From NCBI RefSeq assembly GCF_000176175.1, contig NZ_ACZP01000014.1:1178001-1242000 (forward strand): a stretch of DNA of 64,000 bases, given 5' to 3'. The notes under the pieces were generated by a model. It saw nothing but the letters and a program-made list of their open reading frames with translations. It was not told where the DNA came from and did not search any database. This DNA is from Vibrio furnissii CIP 102972 (GTDB taxonomy: Bacteria; Pseudomonadota; Gammaproteobacteria; Enterobacterales; Vibrionaceae). The first letter of the stretch is position 1, and each line of letters begins with the position of its first letter. Positions 18,623 to 28,132 of the stretch are shown here, piece after piece. A program made the position numbers and the translations under genes.

Positions 18623-19399
18623 ATGAACATCACTCAAATTCGCAATGCCACACAAATCATAGAATACGCAGGGAAAAAATTTCTCATTGACCCGATGCTC
18701 GCCCCTCAAGGCACCTATCCGGGATTTGCGGGCACGGTGAATGCCGACGTTCGTAATCCAACGGTTGAATTACCATTTTCAATTGACGAAATTATTGATG
18801 TTGATGCGGTATTACTGACGCACACGCATCCTGATCATTGGGATGAAACGGCCATTCAAGCCATTCCCAAAGAGACGCTGATTTTTGTGCAGCACGAAGG
18901 TGATGAACAGATCTTACGTAATCAGGGATTTACTCACGTAGAAATTTTTTCTGAGAAAACCGATTACGCAGGTATTTCTTTTACACGAACCGCCTGTCAG
19001 CATGGTTCCGACGCCGCCTATGAAAACAAAGAACTGGGCGATATGTTGGCGGAAGTGACGGGTGTCATCCTGTCCCATGCAGAGGAAGAGAAACTGTATT
19101 TAGTTGCCGATACGATCTGGACTCAGGCGGTAGAAGACACCATGAAACGCGAGCAGCCTGATGTGGTGATTTTAAATACCGGATGGGCGCACGTCATTGG
19201 GTATGGCCCAATCATTATGGGCAAAGAAGATGTCGTGAAAACACACGTCGTGCTGCCGAACGCCAAGATTGTCGCAACCCACATGGGCGCCGTGAATCAC
19301 GCGCTTGTCACTAGAGACGCATTGCGTGCCTATGTCGACATCAATCGATTAACGGATTACGTTTACATTCCAGAAGATGGTGAGACCATCACCTTGTAG
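18623..19399 (+). CDS. metallo-beta-lactamase-fold hydrolase (UlaG-like)
   Basis: The 258-aa protein opens MNITQIRNATQIIEYAGKKF, as in the UlaG/UPF0173 group. It carries the zinc motif LTHTHPDHWD near residue 73, later ligands in VADTIW and ATHMGAVNHA, and no export signal. ATG 18623 is preferred because GGAG lies 7 bp upstream. A longer frame from 18545 adds a Cys/His-rich tail without a ribosome site. Family members hydrolyse lactones or phosphodiesters. The substrate cannot be set here. Confidence 0.85.
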   Translation: MNITQIRNATQIIEYAGKKFLIDPMLAPQGTYPGFAGTVNADVRNPTVELPFSIDEIIDVDAVLLTHTHPDHWDETAIQAIPKETLIFVQHEGDEQILRNQGFTHVEIFSEKTDYAGISFTRTACQHGSDAAYENKELGDMLAEVTGVILSHAEEEKLYLVADTIWTQAVEDTMKREQPDVVILNTGWAHVIGYGPIIMGKEDVVKTHVVLPNAKIVATHMGAVNHALVTRDALRAYVDINRLTDYVYIPEDGETITL

Positions 19400-19414
19400 G
19401 CTTCTATGTTGATT

Positions 19415-19465
19415 ACGCAGAGCGGTTAATCACGTAGAGCGGTTCATCGAGCAGAGCGGCCATTC
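19415..19465. repeat. three tandem 17-bp repeats upstream of the GlxA-type gene
   Basis: Copies start at 19415, 19432 and 19449 and share the core AGAGCGG. The first two differ at two of 17 positions. They end 34 bp before the regulator start, in promoter position, so they may be iterated binding sites. Confidence 0.6.
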
Positions 19466-19499
19466 CATTGTCGGTCGCTCCTAAAATAGGGAACAATCA

Positions 19500-20486
19500 A
19501 TGACCGATAAAACGTTATCGCCCAAGACGACTCAACGCATACCTAAGGTGTCCGTCATTGTCTGCAATGAATTCAGCCCGTTCCACATTTCTGTTCCAAG
19601 TATCGTGTTTGGTCGCGACATGTTACATGAAGCGTTATTTGACTTAGAGTTCATCTCGGGTGAGGCGGGGCCTATTTTGTCTGACATGGGCATGGAGATT
19701 CATCCCCACGCGACGCTCGATTCACTCCAGACATCGGATATTGTCATTGTGCCGTATTGGCGAACGATCCATGAGCGGCCAAGCGTTCAATTGGTTACGG
19801 CACTTCGCCAAGCGCATGAGAGAGGCGCGCTGGTGGTAGGGCTGTGCCTTGGTGGTTATGTGTTGGCATATGCGGGATTACTGTCCGGAAAACGCGCATC
19901 GACGCATTGGGAATTAGAATCGGACTTTTCGCAACGTTTCCCAGAAACGTTACTCGATACCAATGCTCTTTATGTTGAAGATGGGGGCGTGATCACCTCG
20001 GCAGGTACCGCCGCGGGTATTGATTGCTGCTTATTCATTTGTCGTAAATTCTATGGCAGCACCATTGCCAATCGCATTGCGCGAAGAATGGTTGTGCCGC
20101 CATATCGTGACGGTGGGCAGGCACAATTTATTGAACAACCGATCCCTATTACGACATCGGATGCGCGTCTCAATGAGTTGATGGAGACCATCCGAGGCAA
20201 CATCGCTCACAAGTACACCTTGGATGAATTGGCTGAGTCTGTGATGATGACCCGCCGCACTTTTACGCGTAAGTTTCACAAGGCCACGGGCATGGCTTTT
20301 GGGGCGTGGCTTGCGTCAGAGCGCTTGAATTTAGCTCAAGATTTACTGGAGTCGACGGATCTGTCGATTGAACAAATCGTGAGTCAAACCGGATTCAGTT
20401 CGGTGTTACTTTTTCGCGACAAATTTAAAGAACGCTACGCGGTGAGTCCCCATCGTTGGCGAAAAACCTTCCATGAACATGACTAA
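19500..20486 (+). CDS. GlxA-type AraC regulator with DJ-1/PfpI domain
   Basis: The 328-aa protein pairs an N-terminal class I glutamine-amidotransferase-like (DJ-1/PfpI) domain (residues 15-190, with GLCLGGYVLAYAG and THWELE) with a C-terminal AraC HTH pair (YTLDELAESVMMTRRTFTRKF and LSIEQIVSQTGFSSVLLFRDKF). Such proteins (GlxA, FtrA, CdhR) sense small metabolites and activate neighbouring catabolic genes. It is preceded by three 17-bp repeats that may be its sites. The likely targets are the flanking MBL and GFA genes (inference). Confidence 0.9.
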   Translation: MTDKTLSPKTTQRIPKVSVIVCNEFSPFHISVPSIVFGRDMLHEALFDLEFISGEAGPILSDMGMEIHPHATLDSLQTSDIVIVPYWRTIHERPSVQLVTALRQAHERGALVVGLCLGGYVLAYAGLLSGKRASTHWELESDFSQRFPETLLDTNALYVEDGGVITSAGTAAGIDCCLFICRKFYGSTIANRIARRMVVPPYRDGGQAQFIEQPIPITTSDARLNELMETIRGNIAHKYTLDELAESVMMTRRTFTRKFHKATGMAFGAWLASERLNLAQDLLESTDLSIEQIVSQTGFSSVLLFRDKFKERYAVSPHRWRKTFHEHD

Positions 20487-20701
20487 AACGAATGAGGCCA
20501 GTTGCGTCCATACCAACCTGCGTCTCGCCCTTGATCATACTCGATGCTAAGCAACTCATTTTAGGACTACACAGATACGGCGTGAATGCCGGTATTTGTC
20601 GCCCGCCAGATTCGCCATTATAGTCAAAGGGAGTGCACGATGGTGTGCAGGCATTTAAGTTCGGCGCTTAGCCGATACGATGAAAGGAACAAGGAGGTTC
20701 T

Positions 20702-21112
20702 ATGAGTCATAAAATCAGCGGGGGATGCTGCTGCGGAGAAGTGACGTTTGCCGTGGAAGATCATTTCAAACATTTTTATTTCTGCCATTGTGAGCAGTGC
20801 CGCAAGATGACCGGATCAGCGCATGCGTCTAATCTTTTTACGGCGCCTGACAACATTCGCTGGTTGACGGGGGAATCGATGACTCAGCGCTACGATCACC
20901 CGCATCGCTCGTTGACGCAGGTGTTTTGCAAAAAGTGTGGTTCCGGGTTGCCGTATGTGTCATCCAACGGCAAATTTTTGATTGTGCCTGCTGGCAGCCT
21001 CAACGAAGAACCCAGTAAATCACCCGATGCCCGCATATTTTGCAGTGAACAGACCGAATGGCATAAAGCTGGGCTGGAAGCGCCGCGAGTCGCGAAGTTT
21101 CCGGAGCCGTGA
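20702..21112 (+). CDS. GFA/CENP-V family zinc protein
   Basis: This 136-aa protein of the glutathione-dependent formaldehyde-activating-enzyme family has all expected cysteines: GGCCCGEV near residue 8, CHCEQCRK near 30, and FCKKCGSG near 78. These bind two zincs in a beta-tent fold. A strong AAGGAGG precedes the ATG. The name of the family overstates what is known, as most members have no proven substrate. Its presence near an old yellow enzyme and a GlxA-type regulator hints at aldehyde handling (inference). Confidence 0.88.
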   Translation: MSHKISGGCCCGEVTFAVEDHFKHFYFCHCEQCRKMTGSAHASNLFTAPDNIRWLTGESMTQRYDHPHRSLTQVFCKKCGSGLPYVSSNGKFLIVPAGSLNEEPSKSPDARIFCSEQTEWHKAGLEAPRVAKFPEP

Positions 21113-21240
21113 AGTTGAGGGATGAGCGGCGACGCTAGGCATTTTCTCAGCGACAGTGCGGTCAGCCTTCCCCGCATTGCCCTTTGCAGTCAGTGATGGA
21201 ATCGGCTAACGTGATGATTCGACGTCATTAGGGGGAAGGC

Positions 21241-21843
21241 ATGACCAGAAAGATCATCGTTATCCGGCACGGGCAAACGCAGTTCAACGCTGAACGTAAG
21301 TTACAAGGACACTGCAACTCGCCGCTGACCAGCAAAGGCAAAGCGCAAGCATTGGCTGTTGGCACGCATCTTAAATCCCATCTCACGCAGCGCGCGTATC
21401 GCGTGTATGCCAGTTCACTTGGGCGCGCCATTCAAACCGCGCATATCATTTGTGACGAAATTGGTTTTGAGAAAGCCAACGTACATCAAGATGATCGCTT
21501 GAAAGAATTTTCACTCGGCACATGGGAAGAAAAACCGCTGTTTGAGTTGCTCGATGAGGATCCGGCGTTGTTGGATCGCCGCGATTGGTATCTTAAGGCA
21601 CCGAAGGCAGAAACATACCAAGACGTGCAAACGCGCCTCAATGATTGGTTGGCCGAGATCCCTGAGCAAGAAGACATTGTCGTGGTGAGCCACGGCCTGA
21701 CGGGAATCGTGTTACGCGGGATGCTGCTGGGGTTGAGTTACGATCAAGTGTGGGCGCAAGATTTACCGCAAGACGCCTTTTTTATCATTCAAAATGGAAC
21801 CATAGAACGAGTGAATTGTTTTCAAGATAAATCATTAATTTAG
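21241..21843 (+). CDS. histidine phosphatase superfamily (PhoE/GpmB-like) protein
   Basis: The 200-aa protein has the catalytic RHG at residues 9-11 (VIRHGQTQFN), the second conserved arginine in ASSLGRAIQTA, and the second histidine in VVSHGLTGIVLRG. GGGGAAGG precedes ATG 21241. Members are broad phosphatases or cobamide/phosphoglycerate enzymes. No cobalamin genes are nearby, so the substrate stays open. Confidence 0.9.
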   Translation: MTRKIIVIRHGQTQFNAERKLQGHCNSPLTSKGKAQALAVGTHLKSHLTQRAYRVYASSLGRAIQTAHIICDEIGFEKANVHQDDRLKEFSLGTWEEKPLFELLDEDPALLDRRDWYLKAPKAETYQDVQTRLNDWLAEIPEQEDIVVVSHGLTGIVLRGMLLGLSYDQVWAQDLPQDAFFIIQNGTIERVNCFQDKSLI

Positions 21844-22078
21844 CTGTGATTTTTGGGGCGGTTTCACGGCGACAGAACCCCCAAGTGTGCCCTAAAATGA
21901 TAGTTTTAACAATATGTCGTTCGCATTGGTGTGCTCAATTTGTGACTGTGGATAGAGAAGTCAAACACAAGCTTTGCAAATCGCGCCAACGGTCTGATTT
22001 CGCGGCTTCCTTCGTATCTTTCCTTAGGGGTTACCGCTTATATTTCTGATACAGAATGGCGGACGGCATGGAGAGCGA

Positions 22079-23353
22079 ATGAACGATGAGAAGGCACTGA
22101 ACATTGATTTACGCCAGATGATCATGGCGATTGAAAAGACCGTCTCATTGGTGGGCATGAACGACACCAATCATGGCAAGCGCGTGGGTGCCATCGCCTA
22201 CCAGATCGCGCGTGAAGCGGGATGCGACGACGAAGATGTTCAGTCTGCCTTTGAGCTTGGCATGCTGCACGATTGTGGCGTTTCAACCGCTCAGATGCAT
22301 TCGACATTGGTGAACCACTTTGACAGTGAAGATGCCCACATTCATTGTGATATTGGTTATCGCTTGCTGCGAAACTTTGCGCCGTTAGCCAAATATGCCG
22401 TGCCTATTCTCTATCATCACACGCCGTGGCGTGAGCTAGAACATTCCGGTATCAATGAGCGCGACGTGCGCATGGCTAACCTGATATTTTTGGCCGATCG
22501 GATTGATGTGCTGGGTGTCGGCCATTATGAAACGGACATTCTGCTGATCAACGAACAGATCGTGCAATCGATTCGCGGCTATGCCGACCATTATTTTTCT
22601 CCTCAGTGGGTGCAAGCCTTTGAACGCGTGCAGCGTACGGAAGCGTTTTGGATGGCGTTGGAAGATCGCTACGTGACGCGTTTAGCGTGGGAGATGGGGC
22701 AGTCGCAGAACCCGCAGATGCTCTCTTTGGCGCAAGTGAAACAGTTGTCGATGATCCTGTCTTATGTCGTCGATCAAAAAAGCCGTTATACCGCAAAACA
22801 CTCGATGCGGGTCGCTGATGTGGCGCGCAGTATCGGCGTATTGTACGGTTTGTCTGAATCCCGATGCGACAAAATTGAGATCGCGGGATTACTGCATGAT
22901 CTCGGTAAGTTGAATGTGCCGGATGACATTCTGGATAAACCCGGCCCGCTGACGGACTACGAACGTTCCGTGATGATGCGCCACAGCTACGAAACCTACG
23001 ACATTTTGCGCAGCATTGAAGGGTTGGGCGAGATGGCCCGTTGGGCGGCGTTCCACCATGAAGGTGTGAATGGCGTTGGTTATCCGTTTCATCCTCAAGA
23101 ACACGAACTCAGCATTGAAGCGCGTATGATTGCGGTGGCCGATGTGTTTCAAGCGTTGGTTCAACATCGGCCGTATCGCAAAGGGATGAGCCAACCGATC
23201 GCACTGGCGCTGATTGATGGTATGGCGGATGCTGGCAAGTTGGATCGCCGTCTCGTTGATTTAGTGATTCAACACGCGGAAACCTTGTACGCCATTGCGA
23301 AAGGCGCCGACCCCAATCACAACCAAGCTTACCTCAACCTCATGACGGCCTGA
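22079..23353 (+). CDS. tandem-HD protein with HD-GYP c-di-GMP phosphodiesterase domain
   Basis: The 424-aa soluble protein has two HD domains. The first (about 20-190) has NHGKRV, GMLHDCGV and YHHTP. The second (about 235-400) is a full HD-GYP: KHSMRV, GLLHDLGKLNVPD, MRHSYETY, and HHEGVNGVGYP with the GYP signature intact. It should hydrolyse c-di-GMP. No receiver or PAS domain is attached, so the first HD domain is probably the regulatory or dimerising part. It is monocistronic, with about 230 bp on each side. Confidence 0.92.
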   Translation: MNDEKALNIDLRQMIMAIEKTVSLVGMNDTNHGKRVGAIAYQIAREAGCDDEDVQSAFELGMLHDCGVSTAQMHSTLVNHFDSEDAHIHCDIGYRLLRNFAPLAKYAVPILYHHTPWRELEHSGINERDVRMANLIFLADRIDVLGVGHYETDILLINEQIVQSIRGYADHYFSPQWVQAFERVQRTEAFWMALEDRYVTRLAWEMGQSQNPQMLSLAQVKQLSMILSYVVDQKSRYTAKHSMRVADVARSIGVLYGLSESRCDKIEIAGLLHDLGKLNVPDDILDKPGPLTDYERSVMMRHSYETYDILRSIEGLGEMARWAAFHHEGVNGVGYPFHPQEHELSIEARMIAVADVFQALVQHRPYRKGMSQPIALALIDGMADAGKLDRRLVDLVIQHAETLYAIAKGADPNHNQAYLNLMTA

Positions 23354-23534
23354 GAGAAACGCTCGTCGAATGGCCAAATTTTCAGCGGCAATTTCTGTTT
23401 CTTGATTTAGATCTAATGGAAAATGCTGGTTTTGAAAATTAGAGCTATTTTGTGGAAAAACGTGTTAGTTCTGATTTTTTGTCCCTGCTAGCCTACAGCC
23501 CATCAAACGTAACCCGTAAATTAAAACAAGGTTA

Positions 23535-23570
23535 CTGCACGGTGCAGCACAGGCTGCACTGGCTGAAGCC
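23535..23570 (+). promoter_or_regulatory. leader with mutually exclusive hairpins before yiaY
   Basis: CTGCAC (23535-23540), GTGCAG (23542-23547) and CTGCAC (23554-23559) are arranged so that the middle element can pair with either side. GGCTGAAGCC (23561-23570) is a further small stem abutting the AGGAG ribosome site. This could gate translation, but the first pairing leaves a 1-nt loop and would be unstable as drawn. Confidence 0.35.
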
Positions 23571-23583
23571 GAGGAGCACAATT

Positions 23584-24732
23584 ATGTCTAACATGTTTTA
23601 CATTCCTTCTTCTAACCTGATGGGACCAGGCTGTCTGGCCGATGCAGCGACTGCGATCGCTTCTCATGGCTTTAAACGCATTTTGATCGTCACTGACCGC
23701 TTCCTGAACAAAATGGGTGTGGTCGATAAAGTGGCAACACTGCTAAAAGAAGCGGGTGTGGACAGCGTTGTGTTTGACGAAACCAAACCGAACCCAACCG
23801 TGGATAACGTTGAAGCAGGACTGGCAAAACTGAAAGCCAGCGAATGTGACTGTGTGATGTCTCTCGGCGGTGGTTCACCACACGACTGTGCAAAAGGTAT
23901 CGCGCTGCTGGCAGCAAACGGCGGCGAAATCAAAGATTACGAAGGCGTTGATAAATCACCAAAACCGCAACTGCCACTGTTCTCTGTAAACACCACAGCG
24001 GGTACTGCATCAGAAATGACCCGTTTCTGCATCATCACTGACGAAAAACGTCACATCAAAATGGCGATTGTCGACAAGCACGTCACACCGCTGATGTCTG
24101 TGAACGATCCTGAACTGATGCTGGCTAAACCTGCGTCTCTGACTGCAGCAACCGGTATGGACGCATTGACTCACGCGATTGAAGCGTACGTGTCTATCGC
24201 GGCCACACCGATTACAGATGCAGTTGCTATCAAAGCGATTGAGATGATTCAAGCGAACCTGCGTCAAGCAGTAGAACACGGCGATGACATCACCGCTCGT
24301 GACAACATGGCATACGCACAATTCATGGCGGGCATGGCATTTAACAACGCGTCACTGGGTTACGTTCACGCCATCGCACACCAACTCGGCGGTTTCTACG
24401 ACCTGCCACACGGTGTTTGCAATGCGGTACTGCTGCCACATGTACAGCAATACAACAGCGATGTTGCCGCTGAGCGTTTGACTGACGTGGCACGCGCAAT
24501 GGGTGTGGATACTGAAGGCATGACACCAAGTGATGGCGCTGCAGCCGCGATTCGCGCGATCTGCAAACTGTCGTCTGACGTGAAAATTCCTGCAGGCCTG
24601 ACCGAGCTTGGCGTGAAAGAAGAAGACTTCGACGTGCTGGCTGAAAACGCACTGAAAGACGCTTGTGGTTTCACCAACCCTAAACAAGCGACTCATGAAG
24701 AAATCGTTGCCATTCTGAAATCGGCAATGTAA
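23584..24732 (+). CDS. yiaY: iron-containing (group III) alcohol dehydrogenase, YiaY type
   Basis: The 382-aa NAD-dependent dehydrogenase closely follows E. coli Yia[14 protein letters not shown] start, [13 protein letters not shown] nucleotide loop near 100, [14 protein letters not shown], and iron ligands in [32 protein letters not shown] 23584 has AGGAG upstream. An in-frame extension from 23452 is rejected, since its 44 residues have no ribosome site and match no family feature. Codons are strongly biased (CTG, CGT, AAC, GGT), unlike neighbours, which suggests high expression. An AraC gene follows. Confidence 0.93.
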   Translation: MSNMFYIPSSNLMGPGCLADAATAIASHGFKRILIVTDRFLNKMGVVDKVATLLKEAGVDSVVFDETKPNPTVDNVEAGLAKLKASECDCVMSLGGGSPHDCAKGIALLAANGGEIKDYEGVDKSPKPQLPLFSVNTTAGTASEMTRFCIITDEKRHIKMAIVDKHVTPLMSVNDPELMLAKPASLTAATGMDALTHAIEAYVSIAATPITDAVAIKAIEMIQANLRQAVEHGDDITARDNMAYAQFMAGMAFNNASLGYVHAIAHQLGGFYDLPHGVCNAVLLPHVQQYNSDVAAERLTDVARAMGVDTEGMTPSDGAAAAIRAICKLSSDVKIPAGLTELGVKEEDFDVLAENALKDACGFTNPKQATHEEIVAILKSAM

Positions 24733-24913
24733 TTGACCATCAGGCCTCATGACCCGCTGTCGTGGGGCCTGACACCTTTCTGAATACGCGCTTTCAGGCG
24801 CTGTCCTCTGATTGTTACACGTAAAACCCACAACTTTTTATAATGAGATTGTGTTCATATCCAATCAATTATCTTACACTGCCCCTTCTGAAAATTATGA
24901 TCACTTGGGCTGA

Positions 24914-25771
24914 ATGAAAACACTCAACAGTTTCCGTCGGGTTGATGAAACCGAATACGCGCTATCAACCGACAAAGTCAACGTGCTGTACTATCATCTG
25001 CCAAAACACTTTCAGGGCGAATACCGGTCTTACGAAACGCCGCGTCTGTGTACGATTTTGCAAGGCAGCAAAGATGTGCGCATCAACCAGTCGCAGCAGT
25101 TTACCTATCGAAAAGAGCAGTGCGTCCTGTTGCCGCCTCATGCCAATGTGCACATGTCGATGTCGGAATTTACCAAAGCTTTGGTGTACGAATTCAGCGA
25201 AGATGTGCTGGATGATGTCAGTGCGCGAGTGGGTGACCAACTTGAAGTCGAAGCGTCACTTGACCATGATTACAGCCATTTTCAGATGGATAATGCCCAA
25301 GACCGCATCTTTGCACTGCACGACCGCGCGCAGGAAATTCTGCACAGCAACGACACCAACATTCCGTTTCTGCTCGATTTAGTCACGCAAGAAATGGTGT
25401 ATGAACTGCTCAAGCGTCAAGGGTCATACGAAATTTTGTCTCAGCACCATCACCATCCGATCAATCGCGCGATTCAAATGATGAAAGCGCATCTTGGCGA
25501 TGGTTTATCGATTTCAGAGTTGGCGGAAGAGGTACGCATGTCGCTGCCAAACTTCAGCCAAAAATTCAAACTGGTCACTAATCAAACCCCAAAAGAGTAT
25601 TTCACTCGGCTGAAACTCAATCAGTCAAAACGTTATTTAAGTCAGCTATCGGTGACAGACACCGCATTAGAACTGGGGTATGAAAACATTTCCCATTTTA
25701 TCCGCCTGTTTAAGACCGAGTTTGGTGTCACGCCAAAACAGTACAAGCTATCTCAGGAGTTGAGACACTGA
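24914..25771 (+). CDS. AraC-family regulator next to the alcohol dehydrogenase
   Basis: The 285-aa protein has an N-terminal cupin-like AraC_N domain (YETPRLCTILQGSKDVRIN, QCVLLPPHANVHMS) and a C-terminal HTH pair (LSISELAEEVRMSLPNFSQKFKLVT, DTALELGYENISHFIRLFKTEFGVTPKQY). It lies 181 bp downstream of yiaY in the same direction and may control that gene, like the AraC regulators that accompany YqhD-type aldehyde/alcohol dehydrogenases. No ribosome site is obvious before ATG 24914. Confidence 0.85.
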   Translation: MKTLNSFRRVDETEYALSTDKVNVLYYHLPKHFQGEYRSYETPRLCTILQGSKDVRINQSQQFTYRKEQCVLLPPHANVHMSMSEFTKALVYEFSEDVLDDVSARVGDQLEVEASLDHDYSHFQMDNAQDRIFALHDRAQEILHSNDTNIPFLLDLVTQEMVYELLKRQGSYEILSQHHHHPINRAIQMMKAHLGDGLSISELAEEVRMSLPNFSQKFKLVTNQTPKEYFTRLKLNQSKRYLSQLSVTDTALELGYENISHFIRLFKTEFGVTPKQYKLSQELRH

Positions 25772-25993
25772 GCTACGACCTGAGTGGCTTATGAGTCGAA
25801 CCCGCGATGAAACGAACGCAACTTCATGATCACTTCAGCATTTTCAGGTCACAAGAGGCGCGACGGACTTTATCCGCCGGCGCTTTTCCGCTAAGGTAGT
25901 CGCGCATTTCAAATTGCCCCTGGATCAGCAGACAGGGTAATAACTGAGCTGGGTAATTGATCGTTGAACTCATAGCAATCAAGGAGCCTGCTT

Positions 25994-27346
25994 ATGTCTG
26001 CACAACGCCTATGGATACAATCCCCGCTGGCCTGTTTCACCGCCAACCCCTGCGATGCCAGTGGTGGTCTGGTCATTGAAAACAACCGCATTGTTGAACT
26101 GCTAGCTCAAGGACAAACGCCGTCGACGCCCGTCGATGAGGTGTTTGATGCCCGTGAGCTGGTGATCATTCCGGGATTGATTAATACTCACCATCATTTT
26201 TATCAAACCTTAACCCGAGCGTGGGCGCCCGTTGTGAGCGTGCCGCTGTTTCCGTGGTTAAAAACCTTATATCCGGTTTGGGCGAAGCTGACACCAAAAG
26301 CACTGGAGTTGGCCAGCAAAGTGGCGCTGGCTGAATTACTGTTATCTGGCTGTACCACCGCAGCCGATCACCATTATCTGTTTCCGACGGGCATGGATGA
26401 GGCAATCGACATTCAAGTGGCCGCCGTTCGTGACATGGGCATGCGCGCCATGTTGACCCGAGGTTCAATGAGCCTTGGGGAAGATGAAGGCGGTTTGCCG
26501 CCACGGCACACCGTGCAAAGCGGTGATGTGATCCTCAAAGACAGCGAGCGCTTAGTGAAGCGTTATCATGAACGAGGTGAGGGCGCGCAGATCCAAATTG
26601 CACTTGCGCCGTGCTCACCTTTTTCGGTCACGCAGAACATTATGGCCGACAGCGCCATGCTCGCTAAAGCGCTGGACGTGCGTTTGCACACGCATCTTGC
26701 CGAAACCCTCGATGAAGAAGCCTTTTGCCTCAAGATGTTTGGCATGCGTACGGTCGATTACCTCGACAGCGTCGGCTGGCTGAGCGATCGCACTTGGCTG
26801 GCGCACGGTATTCATTTCAACCAAGAAGAGATCGAACGCCTTGGGCGAGCAGGGACTGGCGTGTGTCATTGTCCGGTGTCGAATATGCGTTTGGCCTCAG
26901 GCATGTGTCCGACGCTGGATCTGCAAGCCGCTGGCGCGCCTGTGGGTTTGGGCGTTGATGGTTCTGCATCGAACGACGCTTCCAACATGATGTATGAAGC
27001 GCGTCAGGCCCTGTATTTGCAGAGGCTGAAATATGGCGCCGAACGCATCACGCCGGAAGTGGTGCTTGGCTGGGCGACTCGCGGCTCGGCTGCGCTGCTG
27101 GGACGTTCGGACATTGGTGAAATTGCCGTTGGGAAACAAGCCGATCTGGCGATGTTCAAACTCGATGAACTGCGTTTTTCCGGCAGTCATGATCCGATTG
27201 CCGCTTTGTTACTGTGTGGCGCAGAAAAAGCGGAGCATGTGATGATCGGCGGACAATGGCGAGTGAAAAACGGCATCATCGCCGGGCTTGATATTCAAGC
27301 GCTGATGGCTGAACACAAAGCTTTGGCCGCGGAGCTGGTAAGTTAA
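25994..27346 (+). CDS. COG0402 amidohydrolase, 8-oxoguanine deaminase type
   Basis: The 450-aa cytoplasmic metal-dependent hydrolase has the ligands NTHHHFYQT (about 66), ADHHYLF, HTHLAETLDEE (about 235) and LGVDGSASNDASNM (about 318). These last two motifs match the 8-oxoguanine deaminase/hydroxyatrazine-hydrolase branch of the family. AAGGAG precedes ATG 25994. It stands alone, with no purine-degradation neighbours. If the branch assignment is right, it salvages or clears oxidised guanine as urate. Related s-triazine or pterin deaminases remain possible. Confidence 0.85.
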   Translation: MSAQRLWIQSPLACFTANPCDASGGLVIENNRIVELLAQGQTPSTPVDEVFDARELVIIPGLINTHHHFYQTLTRAWAPVVSVPLFPWLKTLYPVWAKLTPKALELASKVALAELLLSGCTTAADHHYLFPTGMDEAIDIQVAAVRDMGMRAMLTRGSMSLGEDEGGLPPRHTVQSGDVILKDSERLVKRYHERGEGAQIQIALAPCSPFSVTQNIMADSAMLAKALDVRLHTHLAETLDEEAFCLKMFGMRTVDYLDSVGWLSDRTWLAHGIHFNQEEIERLGRAGTGVCHCPVSNMRLASGMCPTLDLQAAGAPVGLGVDGSASNDASNMMYEARQALYLQRLKYGAERITPEVVLGWATRGSAALLGRSDIGEIAVGKQADLAMFKLDELRFSGSHDPIAALLLCGAEKAEHVMIGGQWRVKNGIIAGLDIQALMAEHKALAAELVS

Positions 27347-27501
27347 ATAGTGGGATAACGTTGAAATGAATTTTATAGGTCAATGAAACCCCAATATTAA
27401 TTAGTGTGCAATTCATCACGTATATAAATTGGTCAAAAATAATTTTCCCTACTTTAATTAATTTTTAGTTGATAGTTATATTGCAATGTCAGAGGGAAAC
27501 T

Positions 27502-28062
27502 ATGAACCAATATCTAAAAATAATGCTTCTTCCATCGTTATTATTTACACCGTCAGTCTTCTCTGCCGATTACAAGGATGAACCGTTTCAGGAACATCCT
27601 TATCTTGGTATTGGATATGCCTATGTTGATACAGATGTAGATGTGTCAGGTGTTGGATCCGGTTCCTTTGATAATGGGATGCTAGGGCTTATCGTCGGCT
27701 ATCAATGGCATCGAAACTTCGGCGTCGAATTTCGTGGATATGGCAATCTCGATGATTATGAAGTTTTGGGGTATTCCGTTGAGGTGAAATCAGTCTTAAG
27801 CGTATTGGGACGAGTTACCTTGCCTGTTTCAGAAAACTTTAATATTTATGGTTTATTGGGTGGGGGGCGAGTCAAAGGAGCCATTGATGGTTATTCTGAA
27901 TCTGAAACAGAATTCCAATTCGGATTGGGAATGGCGGTGAATAAAGGGCAACCATTAGAATTGCAAGTAGAATGGGTCAGATTATTTGATGATGGATTTG
28001 GTATTGAAGGCGTCAATTTTGAAGGGCATAGTTTCAATCTTAATCTTGTTTATCATATGTAA
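27502..28062 (+). CDS. small outer-membrane beta-barrel protein
   Basis: The 186-aa protein has a signal peptide (MNQYLKIMLLPSLLFTPSVFSA) and an 8-strand OmpA/OmpW-like barrel of alternating residues, with YLGIGYAYVDTDV at the start and SFNLNLVYHM, ending in a near-terminal aromatic, at the end. ATG 27502 has GAGGG upstream. An 11-codon longer frame is rejected because it would bury the signal. It is clearly more AT-rich than its neighbours, which may indicate later acquisition. The function is unknown. Confidence 0.8.
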   Translation: MNQYLKIMLLPSLLFTPSVFSADYKDEPFQEHPYLGIGYAYVDTDVDVSGVGSGSFDNGMLGLIVGYQWHRNFGVEFRGYGNLDDYEVLGYSVEVKSVLSVLGRVTLPVSENFNIYGLLGGGRVKGAIDGYSESETEFQFGLGMAVNKGQPLELQVEWVRLFDDGFGIEGVNFEGHSFNLNLVYHM

Positions 28063-28077
28063 TATGGCATAAAAAAG

Positions 28078-28107
28078 AAAAGGCGAACCTTGCGGTTCGC
28101 CTTTTTT
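28078..28107. terminator. bidirectional Rho-independent terminator
   Basis: AGGCGAACC (28081-28089) pairs with GGTTCGCCT (28094-28102), with an A tract before and a T tract after. It serves the outer-membrane protein gene on the plus strand and ahpF on the minus strand. Confidence 0.92.
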
Positions 28108-28132
28108 AGGACTCAAAGTTATGTTCGGACTC

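Noticed and set aside
24743..24785. TCAGGCC/GGCCTGA hairpin after yiaY as a terminator
   Set aside because: The loop is long and no T tract follows. It is not strong enough to call.
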